Below are positions 1 through 5,927 of a stretch of 7,744 nucleotides of DNA, one piece after another (the first letter of the stretch is position 1; each line of letters begins with the position of its first letter). The stretch comes from Thermomicrobiales bacterium (GTDB taxonomy: Bacteria; Chloroflexota; Chloroflexia; Thermomicrobiales; UBA6265), in NCBI GenBank assembly GCA_020847015.1, contig JADLCW010000236.1, positions 1 through 7,744 of the forward strand. The letters are read 5' to 3'. A program made the translations under genes and the position numbers. The notes under the pieces are model-generated. The model saw only the letters and a list, made by a program, of their open reading frames with translations, was not told where the DNA came from and did not search any database.

Positions 1-201
1 GATGGTGGTCGGGTGATCGGGAGCCTGCACCCCCGAATTGATATCGAACGAACCGGCGTCGGTGCCCACCGCGACGGCGCGCTGATCCGAAGCGCCGTCG
101 CGACCGGCGTTGGCGCCATCGGCGAACACCGCCGGGCCAGCGGCGATGATCAGCGCGCCGCCGAACACGACCGCGGCGAGCGGGCGGGTGAAACGACCCA
201 T
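1..201 (-). CDS. Secreted protein of unknown function (5' part, runs off left edge)
   Basis: A reading frame starts at ATG 201-199 on the minus strand and stays open for 67 codons to the window edge, so its C-terminus is missing. The first 27 residues form a clear Sec signal peptide: MGRFTRP, then a hydrophobic core (LAAVVFGGALIIAAGPA), then a V-F-A cleavage site before DGANAGRDG. The visible mature part (about 40 residues) is rich in Ala, Gly and Asp, lacks cysteine and matches no family I know. The start is supported by GGGGAGGAG at 217-209 with a 7-nt spacer. The gene is divergent from glnA, about 405 bp away. The VFA cleavage site resembles that of the secreted gene at 5229, but no other similarity is visible. 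I am confident that it is a real exported protein; its function cannot be assigned. Confidence 0.72.
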   Translation of the reverse strand, partial: MGRFTRPLAAVVFGGALIIAAGPAVFADGANAGRDGASDQRAVAVGTDAGSFDINSGVQAPDHPTTI

Positions 202-208
202 TGCGATG

Positions 209-217
209 CTCCTCCCC
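209..217 (-). promoter_or_regulatory. Ribosome-binding site of the divergent secreted gene
   Basis: On the minus strand GGGGAGGAG lies 7 nt before ATG 201-199. This purine-rich match to the anti-Shine-Dalgarno sequence fixes the start of a gene whose stop lies outside the window. Confidence 0.7.
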
Positions 218-430
218 TCGGGATCGCCCGCGAGCGATCTCCCGGTTCATGGCGGCGCGGTTGCCGATCGCGCCTCGATGATAGCCGTCCGCGTCCCCGC
301 GGCCGGCCGCCGGCGCGAGCGGCTGGTCCCAAAGGCGGGACGATGAGCGCCGCCGCGCGCCCCTTCATCCCCACAACGCGCCGCCGTGGCGACTGGTTTC
401 GCCCGGCCGATTCCTGCTCGCAGGGGTCTC

Positions 431-443
431 GTGCACATTGCAC
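431..443. promoter_or_regulatory. 13-bp palindrome, candidate operator upstream of glnA
   Basis: GTGCA-CAT-TGCAC is a perfect inverted repeat with 5-bp arms and a 3-bp centre. It is followed by AAAAT, one of the few AT-rich patches in this GC-rich region. It lies about 160 bp before the glnA start and 230 bp before the divergent start, a reasonable place for a dimeric regulator. It does not match a nitrogen-control consensus I know. A 5-bp-arm palindrome can arise by chance, so this is a weak call. Confidence 0.3.
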
Positions 444-593
444 AAAATGTCGCGGCAAGGTCGGGCGCCCTGCACGATGACGGCGGGCGCGGCCGAACCG
501 TACGTTGATGCGGCGCCGACACGCGCGCTCCGGGAATGCAGGCGAGCGGCAACGGGCCGCGCCGCACCGCGTCCGAGGGGAACATCCCGGCGA

Positions 594-599
594 AGGGAG
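594..599 (+). promoter_or_regulatory. Ribosome-binding site that sets the glnA start
   Basis: AGGGAG ends 7 nt before ATG 607. The same frame is open upstream with ATG codons at 505 and 508, but those lack a comparable site. They would add 34 arginine-rich residues not expected in glutamine synthetase. Confidence 0.7.
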
Positions 600-606
600 C
601 CGACCG

Positions 607-2001
607 ATGGCCATCGAAACACGTCCCACGAGCGACGAAACCGCACTCGAGGCGATCCTCGGCAAGAACCCCGGCAAGGACGCGATTCTGCAGCGCATCG
701 CCGAGGACGGCGTCGAATTCGTCGATCTGCAATTCACCGACGTGATGGGCAGTGTCAAGAGCGTGACGGTGCCGGTGCGGGTGATCGGTCGCGTGCTCGA
801 CCGCGGTCAGTGGATCGACGGCTCCTCGATCGCCGGCTTCGCCCGCATCGCCGAATCGGACATGTATCTGGAGCCGGATCTGTCCACCTATGCCGTGCTG
901 CCCTGGACGCGCGGCGGCCACACCACGGCGCGACTCACCTGCTGGGTCTTCAACCCGAACGGCGAGCGCTTCCCCGGCGATCCCCGCGCCGCCCTGTTGC
1001 GCCAACTGGAAAAACTCGCCAAGCTGGGCTACGTCTTCCAAACGGGACCGGAGTTGGAATTCTTCCTGTTCCAGCGCGACGCCAACGGAGTCAACCCGTC
1101 GCCGCACGACGGAGCCGGCTACTTCGATTTCTCCACCGATCTCGGCTACACCGTCCGCAAGGATATGGTGCGCTCGCTGGACGCGATGGGGATCGAAGTG
1201 GAAGCCAGCCACCACGAGGTGGCTATCGGCCAGCACGAGATCGACTTCGAGTATGGCGACGCCATCGCCACCGCCGACCGCGCCACCACCTTCAAGTACG
1301 TGTTGAAAGCGGTCGCCGCCAGCCACGGGCTGCACGCCACCTTCATGCCGAAACCGGTGGAAGGCATCAACGGCTCCGGCATGCACGTCCACCAGAGTTT
1401 CGGCTTCCTCGACCGGCCGGGCAACGCCTTCGTGGATACGGACGACCCCTACGGACTCTCCCGGGTGGCCAAGCATTTCATCGCCGGTCAACTGGCCCAC
1501 GCCCGGGGCATCTGCGGGGTGATCGCCCCGCTCGTCAACTCCTACCGGCGGCTGGTGCCCGGCTACGAAGCTCCCGTCTATATCGCCTGGGCGCGCACCA
1601 ACCGCTCGGCGCTGGTGCGGGTGCCGGCCACCCGCAAGGGGCTCACCGCCGCCACGCGGGTGGAGCTGCGCTGCCCGGACCCCTCCTGCAACCCGTACCT
1701 GGCCTTCGCCGCGATGCTGGCGGCCGGCATGGACGGCATCATCAACGAACTGCCGCTGCCGGAGCCGGTGGAGGAAAATCTCTACCACTTCACCGATGAA
1801 GATCTGAAGCGGCGCAATATCCCCACCCTGCCGGCCACCCTCGGCGAGGCGATCGAGGAGATGGAGAAAGACCCGGTCGTGCGCGAAGCCTTGGGCGACC
1901 ACGTGTTCGAGCACCTGATCGAAGCCCAGACCGCCGAGTGGGACGCCTTCCGCACCCACGTCACCCAGTGGGAGCGCGACCGCTATCTGGAGGTGTACTA
2001 G
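607..2001 (+). CDS. glnA: Glutamine synthetase type I (EC 6.3.1.2)
   Basis: The 464-residue cytoplasmic enzyme makes glutamine from glutamate, ammonia and ATP; the family forms dodecamers. Its length fits GSI. Family landmarks are present in order. The N-terminal beta-grasp has MGSVKSVTVP (47-56) and DGSSIAGFARIAESDMYLEP (71-90). Metal ligands are in GPELEFF (E149, E151) and in HHEVAIGQHEID (E204, E211), with GSGMH (H260) after them. The flap is NSYRRLVPGYEAP (E321), and RVELRCPDPSCNP (from 351) completes the substrate site. The tail, ending TQWERDRYLEVY, resembles the GSI-alpha subgroup. I see no NLYDLP tyrosine site, so control by adenylylation, as in enterobacteria, is unlikely. R80 aligns with the arginine used for feedback inhibition in Bacillus-type enzymes. 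No glnB, amtB or glnR lies nearby. It appears monocistronic, with a hairpin 36 bp after the stop. Confidence 0.97.
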   Translation: MAIETRPTSDETALEAILGKNPGKDAILQRIAEDGVEFVDLQFTDVMGSVKSVTVPVRVIGRVLDRGQWIDGSSIAGFARIAESDMYLEPDLSTYAVLPWTRGGHTTARLTCWVFNPNGERFPGDPRAALLRQLEKLAKLGYVFQTGPELEFFLFQRDANGVNPSPHDGAGYFDFSTDLGYTVRKDMVRSLDAMGIEVEASHHEVAIGQHEIDFEYGDAIATADRATTFKYVLKAVAASHGLHATFMPKPVEGINGSGMHVHQSFGFLDRPGNAFVDTDDPYGLSRVAKHFIAGQLAHARGICGVIAPLVNSYRRLVPGYEAPVYIAWARTNRSALVRVPATRKGLTAATRVELRCPDPSCNPYLAFAAMLAAGMDGIINELPLPEPVEENLYHFTDEDLKRRNIPTLPATLGEAIEEMEKDPVVREALGDHVFEHLIEAQTAEWDAFRTHVTQWERDRYLEVY

Positions 2002-2037
2002 CCGAGTTGAGGAGCCGCATCTCACGCGGGCGATGAG

Positions 2038-2069
2038 ACCGAGGGAGCGCGGATGCCGCGCTCCCCGGT
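2038..2069 (+). terminator. Strong hairpin after glnA, probable terminator
   Basis: GGGAGCGCGG (2043-2052) pairs perfectly with CCGCGCTCCC (2056-2065) around an ATG triloop. The stem extends by ACCG (2038-2041) pairing with CGGT (2066-2069) across one bulged A, giving 14 base pairs. It begins 36 bp after the glnA stop and lies before the next promoter-like element, as a terminator should. The downstream tract (TCGTTCC) is poor in T, so it may terminate weakly, act with Rho, or protect the mRNA 3' end. Confidence 0.65.
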
Positions 2070-2110
2070 TCGTTCCGCCGGCAACGCCCCGCCGCGGCGG
2101 CGCCAAACTC

Positions 2111-2137
2111 GTGACGCGTGGCTCATTCCCGTACAAT
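2111..2137 (+). promoter_or_regulatory. Candidate promoter of the STAND-LuxR regulator
   Basis: TACAAT at 2132-2137 matches 5 of 6 bases of the sigma-70 -10 consensus and stands out from its GC-rich surroundings. The best -35 is GTGACG at 2111-2116, matching 4 of 6, but its 15-nt spacer is short. Transcription would begin near 2144, giving a leader of about 28 nt before ATG 2172. This argues against the in-frame GTG at 2118, which would lie upstream of the -10. Confidence 0.45.
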
Positions 2138-2171
2138 CCGCCCGGATATCTCCGGTCGTGGCGGGGTCGTC

Positions 2172-4979
2172 ATGGGCGAGCGAACGGCGCGGCAGGTCGA
2201 GAACGAACGCGAACCGGCGCGCGCCGCGGACAGCGACGATGTCTCCGATGCCATTTCGGCGCGGGAGGCGGCCGATATCCTCGCCGTGCACGAGCGCACC
2301 GTGCGCCGGGCCATCGCCCGCGGCGAACTGGCCGCTGTCCGGTGCGGCCGCTCCTTTTGCATCACCCTCGCCGCCCTGGAAGACTATCGCGTCCGTTCGG
2401 GCCGGGCCGTGTCAACCCGCGCCGGGCCGCGCCGGGCGGACGCGGCCGCCGACGCCGCCCGATCGGCGCCGGCCGCCGTGGCGCCGACTGGCGGCAGCCG
2501 CTTCCAGCGCCGCGCGTTGCCATCTCCGCTTACCCGGTTTGTCGGTCGCGCCGAGGATCTGGCGACGCTGGCGCAGTTGCTCCGCAGCGACGAGGCCCGC
2601 CTCGTCACCGTCACCGGTCCCGGCGGCGTCGGCAAGACGCGTCTCGCGCTGCGAGCCGCGGAGGAGGCCGCGCCGGTGTTCTCCGACGGGGTCACGTTCG
2701 TGCCGTTGGCCACCCTGCGCGACCCGACGTTCGTCCCCTTCGCCATCGTCCATGCGCTCGGGTTGCACGGCGACGGAAGCACCCCACCGGCGGCGCACCT
2801 CGAATCCTCTCTGCGCGATGCCCGGATGTTGCTGGTGCTCGACAACTTCGAGCGCATCGTCGCCGCCGGTCCGGCGCTCGCCGCCGTGCTGGCGGCGTGT
2901 CCCGGCGTCGTCGCGCTGGTCACCAGCCGGGTCCGCCTCAATGTCTCCGGCGAGCACCTCGTCGTAGTCGACCCACTGGCGTTGCCGCGCCGGTTCGGGA
3001 GCACCTCCAACGCTGCGCCGCTCCCTCCGATGGACGAACTCGGCAAGACCGAGTCGATTCAGTTGTTCGTGGATCGGGCCCAAGCGGCGCGACCCGATTT
3101 CGAGCTGACGGCGGAAAACGCAGCGGCGGTGGCCGCCATCTGCGTGCAAGCGGACGGGCTGCCGCTGGCGATCGAGTTGGCCGCCGCGCGGAGTTCCGTG
3201 CTGAATCCAGTTGCCCTGCTGGCGCGGATGGACCAGCGGCTGCCGCTCCTGACCGGCGGCCCGTCCGATCTGTCCGATCGGCAGCGAACGATGCGCGACG
3301 CGATCGCCTGGAGCGATGCCCTGCTCGACCCGGCGACACGCGCCCACTTTCATCAGTTGGCGGTCTTCCGGGGCGGTTTCGGTCTCGATGCGGCGGAATG
3401 GGTGGCGGCGCGGGCGACCCCGGCGAGCGACGGCGATCGCACACCGCCGGACGGTCACCTGAGCGCCATCGACGCGCTCGACAACCTGCTGACCGGCAGC
3501 CTGCTGCAGCGCAGCGGACTCCCCGACGACGAGCCGCGCTTCATCATGCTGGAAACGGTTCGCGAATATGCACGGGAGCAATTGGCCGCGGCCGGCGAGG
3601 AACCGGCGGCGCGGACCGCCCACGCCGCCTTCTTTCATGAATTTGTGACTCGCGCTCAGACCGAGTTGTGGGCAGCGGCCGACGAACCCCTCCTGGATCG
3701 CATCGAGCTCGAGCGCGAAAACCTGCGTGCAGCACTCGAATGGACGACCGTCCACGACCCGGCGACCGCGCTGCGGTTGGCCGGCGGACTGGGGCTGTTC
3801 TGGTCGAAACGCGGCTACTGGTCGGAAGCGCGGATGTGGTTGGAGCGCGCGCTCGCCGCCGACGCCGGCAGCGACAGCGCCGCCCGCGCCACCGCGCTGG
3901 GGCGGCTCGGCGCCACTGCTTGCGATCTGAGCGATGGCGACGCCGCGCTCCGGTTCCTGAATGAAAGCTTGGCCATGGCGAACCGGCTGGGAGCGGTCGC
4001 CATCGCCGCCCGAGCGCTGCGCGGACTCGGCATCCTGGCGAGCGATCGGAGCGACTTCGCGGAGGCGACGGCGTTGTTCGGGCAAGCCTTGGAGCGGTTC
4101 CGCGCGCTGGACGATCGCCCCGGCATCGCCCGCAGTCTGAACGATCTCGGGCTCGTCGCCGACCGCCAGGGCGACCACGCCGCCGCCATCGCTTTTCAGG
4201 AGGAGGCGCTGCCGATCGCTCGCGCCCTCGGCGATGATTGGCAGGTTTGCATCATTCTCGGGAATCTGGGCGGCGCGTATGTCGACCGGGGTGAACCGGC
4301 GCGCGGAGCGATGCTGACCGAGGAGGCGCTCGATTTGGCGCGCCGGCTGGGTGATGAGTTTGGCGTGGCGGTCAATCTTCACAATCTCGCCAACGTCACC
4401 GCCGAAATGGGCGATGTGGCGGCAGCCGTGCCGCTGTACCGCGAGGCGCTGACGCGGTCGCTGGATTTGGGCGAGCAACATCTAGCCACCCGAACCCTCG
4501 AGCGACTGGCGGCGCTGCTGCGCCAGAGCGGCAGCGCGCGGGCGGCGGTTCGCTTCTTCGGAGCCGCCGATGCCGTCCGCGCGGTCGCCGGCGACCCTCC
4601 CTTTGCCGAGGAAGCGGTCCGCCTGACCTCGGATCTGCAGGCGCTGCGCGACGATCTGGGGGACGACGTGTTCGCCGCCGCGTGGGACAACGGGCGGTCG
4701 CTGCCGTTCGCGCAGGCCGTCGCGGACGCGATCGCGCTGACCGTCGCAGTGCCGGGAATCCCTCCGAGCGAGCCACCGCAGGGAGATGGCGGGCTGACCG
4801 CGCGCGAACTGGAGGTGCTGCGCCTGCTGGTCAACGGCAAGGCCGACCGGCAGATCGCCCGCGCGCTGTTCGTGGCGCGCCCCACCGCCTCCAAACATGT
4901 CGCGGCGATCATCGCCAAGCTGGGTGTCGACTCCCGCACCGCCGCCGTCGCCGTCGCGCTGCGCCGCGGATTGGTGTGA
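2172..4979 (+). CDS. STAND ATPase regulator with N-terminal Xis-like HTH, TPR repeats and C-terminal LuxR HTH
   Basis: This 935-residue protein looks like a signal-integrating transcription factor. Residues 28-75 (ISAREAADILAVHERTVRRA onward) form an excisionase/MerR-like helix-turn-helix. An Ala/Pro-rich linker follows, then FVGR (123-126) and a STAND/NB-ARC-like ATPase: Walker A GPGGVGKT (149-156), Walker B LLVLDNFE (220-227), a TSR sensor (251-253) and GLPLAIELAA (329-338). Residues about 540-800 are TPR-like; the helix pairs ending in NESL, GQAL, EEAL, EEAL and REAL recur every 40 residues (597-600 to 757-760). Residues 875-935 are a LuxR-type helix-turn-helix beginning LTARELEVLRLL. In MalT/AfsR-like STAND proteins, ligand and ATP binding drive oligomerisation; here that is inference. 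ATG 2172 is preferred to GTG 2118 because a TACAAT lies between them; its ribosome-binding site (GCGGGG, 5-nt spacer) is modest. Target genes are unknown; the secreted genes downstream are candidates by position only. Confidence 0.93.
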   Translation: MGERTARQVENEREPARAADSDDVSDAISAREAADILAVHERTVRRAIARGELAAVRCGRSFCITLAALEDYRVRSGRAVSTRAGPRRADAAADAARSAPAAVAPTGGSRFQRRALPSPLTRFVGRAEDLATLAQLLRSDEARLVTVTGPGGVGKTRLALRAAEEAAPVFSDGVTFVPLATLRDPTFVPFAIVHALGLHGDGSTPPAAHLESSLRDARMLLVLDNFERIVAAGPALAAVLAACPGVVALVTSRVRLNVSGEHLVVVDPLALPRRFGSTSNAAPLPPMDELGKTESIQLFVDRAQAARPDFELTAENAAAVAAICVQADGLPLAIELAAARSSVLNPVALLARMDQRLPLLTGGPSDLSDRQRTMRDAIAWSDALLDPATRAHFHQLAVFRGGFGLDAAEWVAARATPASDGDRTPPDGHLSAIDALDNLLTGSLLQRSGLPDDEPRFIMLETVREYAREQLAAAGEEPAARTAHAAFFHEFVTRAQTELWAAADEPLLDRIELERENLRAALEWTTVHDPATALRLAGGLGLFWSKRGYWSEARMWLERALAADAGSDSAARATALGRLGATACDLSDGDAALRFLNESLAMANRLGAVAIAARALRGLGILASDRSDFAEATALFGQALERFRALDDRPGIARSLNDLGLVADRQGDHAAAIAFQEEALPIARALGDDWQVCIILGNLGGAYVDRGEPARGAMLTEEALDLARRLGDEFGVAVNLHNLANVTAEMGDVAAAVPLYREALTRSLDLGEQHLATRTLERLAALLRQSGSARAAVRFFGAADAVRAVAGDPPFAEEAVRLTSDLQALRDDLGDDVFAAAWDNGRSLPFAQAVADAIALTVAVPGIPPSEPPQGDGGLTARELEVLRLLVNGKADRQIARALFVARPTASKHVAAIIAKLGVDSRTAAVAVALRRGLV

Positions 4980-5013
4980 GCGCGCATTGGGCGCGGCCGG
5001 CCGCCGGACAGTC

Positions 5014-5045
5014 GACGGGCGAGCAGTTCTGACTGCCCACCCGTC
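5014..5045 (+). terminator. Hairpin after the regulator gene, candidate terminator
   Basis: GACGGG (5014-5019) pairs with CCCGTC (5040-5045), and GCAGT (5023-5027) with ACTGC (5032-5036). They are separated by a symmetric 3x3 internal loop and closed by a TCTG tetraloop. It starts 34 bp after the stop codon. There is no T-tract, so intrinsic termination is doubtful, but the position between two transcription units is right. Confidence 0.42.
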
Positions 5046-5120
5046 CCGCCAGCGTGCCGGGCGCCGCACGAACCCCACCCAGTTGCAGGAACCGACCGAT
5101 CCGCTGCCGCGCACCGCTCG

Positions 5121-5164
5121 TTAGCAATAGCTATGCACCTATTCATGCATGTATCATGTACAAT
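5121..5164 (+). promoter_or_regulatory. AT-rich patch with candidate promoter for the secreted-protein operon
   Basis: About 45 bp here are conspicuously AT-rich beside their GC-rich surroundings. TACAAT at 5159-5164 is a good -10 (5 of 6); an overlapping TATCAT at 5152-5157 is an alternative. No good -35 lies at standard spacing: TTAGCA (5121-5126) is too far away. The patch also holds ATGCA twice, 12 bp apart (5133 and 5145), and CATG three times within 5144-5158, which could be protein-binding sites. The -10 would give a leader of roughly 58 nt before ATG 5229. A regulated promoter needing an activator would explain the missing -35; that is inference. Confidence 0.4.
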
Positions 5165-5216
5165 GGGACTACTCGACCACGGGCTGCTGGCTGCCGTGCA
5201 TGAGCGTTGCGCCATC

Positions 5217-5222
5217 GAGGAG
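5217..5222 (+). promoter_or_regulatory. Ribosome-binding site that sets the start of the first secreted paralogue
   Basis: GAGGAG lies 6 nt before ATG 5229. The frame is open upstream with ATGs at 5133, 5145 and 5163, but these fall in the promoter-like patch. They would also place a long, non-hydrophobic extension ahead of the signal peptide. Confidence 0.7.
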
Positions 5223-5228
5223 CCTGCC

Positions 5229-5870
5229 ATGGACCGCGCGACATTCCTCGCCGCGACCCTGCGGCATCCGCCCGTCATCACCAGGTTTGCCGTCTGTATC
5301 GCCCGCGCCGCGCTCCTGCTCGCGGCGCTGCTGACCGCTCCCGGCGTCTTCGCTCAGGACGCCGGCATTCCCTGCGATGCGCAGTGTCAGGCGCTGGCGG
5401 CGAACGCCTCCTCGATCTTCGTCACCGACGAGATCGACGACTCGATCCCGGTGGCGGCCCCCATCGACAGCAATGGCGACGGACTCATCGACGCCGAGGA
5501 GGGCGCCTCGGTCGTTGTCGCCGACGAGATCGCCGGACCGCTGCCGGTGGTCCGCATCGACACCGACGGCGACGGGCTCAGCGATGACGAAGAGGCGATG
5601 TATGCCTCCGACCCCAACCTGCCCGACACCGACGGCGACGGTCTGCTCGACGGCGACGAGGTCAACATTTACACGACATTCCCATGGAGCTGGGATTCGG
5701 ACAGCGACAGCATCGGCGACGGGCGCGAATTGCTCGTCACCCACACGAATCCGTCGGCGGCGGACACCGACGGCGACCACTACAGCGACTACGACGAGAT
5801 CTACCGCTACTGCACCGACCCGCTCGACCGGAACAGCAATGTCAACACCTACGATGAGCCGCAGTGCTGA
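5229..5870 (+). CDS. Secreted TSP3-repeat (calcium-binding type) protein, paralogue A
   Basis: This 213-residue exported protein has an extended Sec-type signal peptide (residues 1-42: basic start, then hydrophobic AALLLAALLTAPGV, with cleavage after V-F-A before QDAG). The mature part opens with a short block containing CDAQC (C49, C53) and SSIFVTDEIDDS (61-72), shared with the gene at 6953. Five DxDxDGxxDxxE-type motifs follow at 80-91, 111-122, 133-144, 156-167 and 179-190. They resemble bacterial thrombospondin type 3 repeats, which bind calcium through aspartate side chains; the fourth (DSDSDSIGDGRE) and fifth are less regular. C195 and C213, the last residue, may pair with the N-terminal cysteines. 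Residues 94-122 look like a degenerate duplicate of 62-91. It is the first gene of a likely three-gene operon, 57 nt before the next start. There is no catalytic domain, so a structural, adhesive or surface role is a guess. Confidence 0.88.
   Translation: MDRATFLAATLRHPPVITRFAVCIARAALLLAALLTAPGVFAQDAGIPCDAQCQALAANASSIFVTDEIDDSIPVAAPIDSNGDGLIDAEEGASVVVADEIAGPLPVVRIDTDGDGLSDDEEAMYASDPNLPDTDGDGLLDGDEVNIYTTFPWSWDSDSDSIGDGRELLVTHTNPSAADTDGDHYSDYDEIYRYCTDPLDRNSNVNTYDEPQC
5412..5594 (+). repeat. Internal tandem duplication in paralogue A
   Basis: Residues 62-91 (SIFVTDEIDDSIPV, then the first calcium motif) realign with residues 94-122 (SVVVADEIAGPLPV, then the second calcium motif) with a single one-residue gap. 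Shared positions include S, V, D-E-I, P-V, and the I-D-x-x-G-D-G-L core. This suggests that the gene grew by duplication of a unit of about 31 codons made of a beta-like segment plus a calcium motif. Confidence 0.6.
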
Positions 5871-5915
5871 CCGACGCATCGGACGCCGCCGGCATGCATC
5901 GCCGGGAGCGCCGAG

Positions 5916-5921
5916 AAGGAG
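5916..5921 (+). promoter_or_regulatory. Ribosome-binding site supporting the GTG start of the Tat-exported protein
   Basis: AAGGAG lies 6 nt before GTG 5928, an optimal arrangement. It identifies GTG as the start of a protein that begins MDPTRFDALARSLARR, immediately ahead of its twin-arginine motif. Confidence 0.7.
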
Positions 5922-5927
5922 CGCGCC

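Larger units (their letters stand above)
202..606. other. Divergent intergenic region between the secreted gene and glnA
   Basis: About 405 bp separate the two divergent starts. Open frames cross it, but none has a ribosome-binding site or a protein-like composition. Contents seen: a TATCAT on the minus strand at 283-278 that could be a -10 for the leftward gene but lacks a convincing -35; a GC-rich 12-bp palindrome at 299-310; a 13-bp palindrome with an AT-rich flank at 431-448; and a weak promoter-like pair for glnA (ATGACG at 477-482 and TACGTT at 501-506, 18-nt spacer). No GlnR/TnrA-type TGTNAN7TNACA nitrogen-control site was found. Promoter calls here are tentative. Confidence 0.5.

Noticed and set aside
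505..606. Upstream in-frame extension of glnA starting at ATG 505
   Set aside because: Adds 34 Arg-rich residues absent from the family; the ribosome-binding site favours ATG 607.
247..2136. 629-codon open frame antisense to glnA
   Set aside because: It mirrors the codon structure of a certain gene in high-GC DNA, gives a His/Arg/Gly/Val-rich product with no domain, and lacks a ribosome-binding site.
2118..2171. GTG 2118 as the start of the regulator
   Set aside because: It lies upstream of the TACAAT promoter-like element and adds 18 residues before the helix-turn-helix; ATG 2172 is more plausible, though not proven.
2033..3640. 535-codon plus-strand frame overlapping the regulator
   Set aside because: Arginine-rich translation without domains, in another frame of a gene with intact Walker and helix-turn-helix motifs.
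2412..4481. 689-codon open frame antisense to the regulator
   Set aside because: Low-complexity Arg/Gln/Gly-rich product and no start signal; explained by GC-driven lack of stops opposite a real gene with clear domains.
5133..5228. ATG 5133 as the start of the first secreted paralogue
   Set aside because: It lies in the promoter patch and would place 32 extra residues before the signal peptide; GAGGAG supports ATG 5229.
5456..5850. Short DNA repeats in the secreted genes as a CRISPR array or minisatellite
   Set aside because: The repeating GACACCGACGGCGACGG units encode in-frame calcium motifs with irregular spacing; there are no spacers of uniform length.
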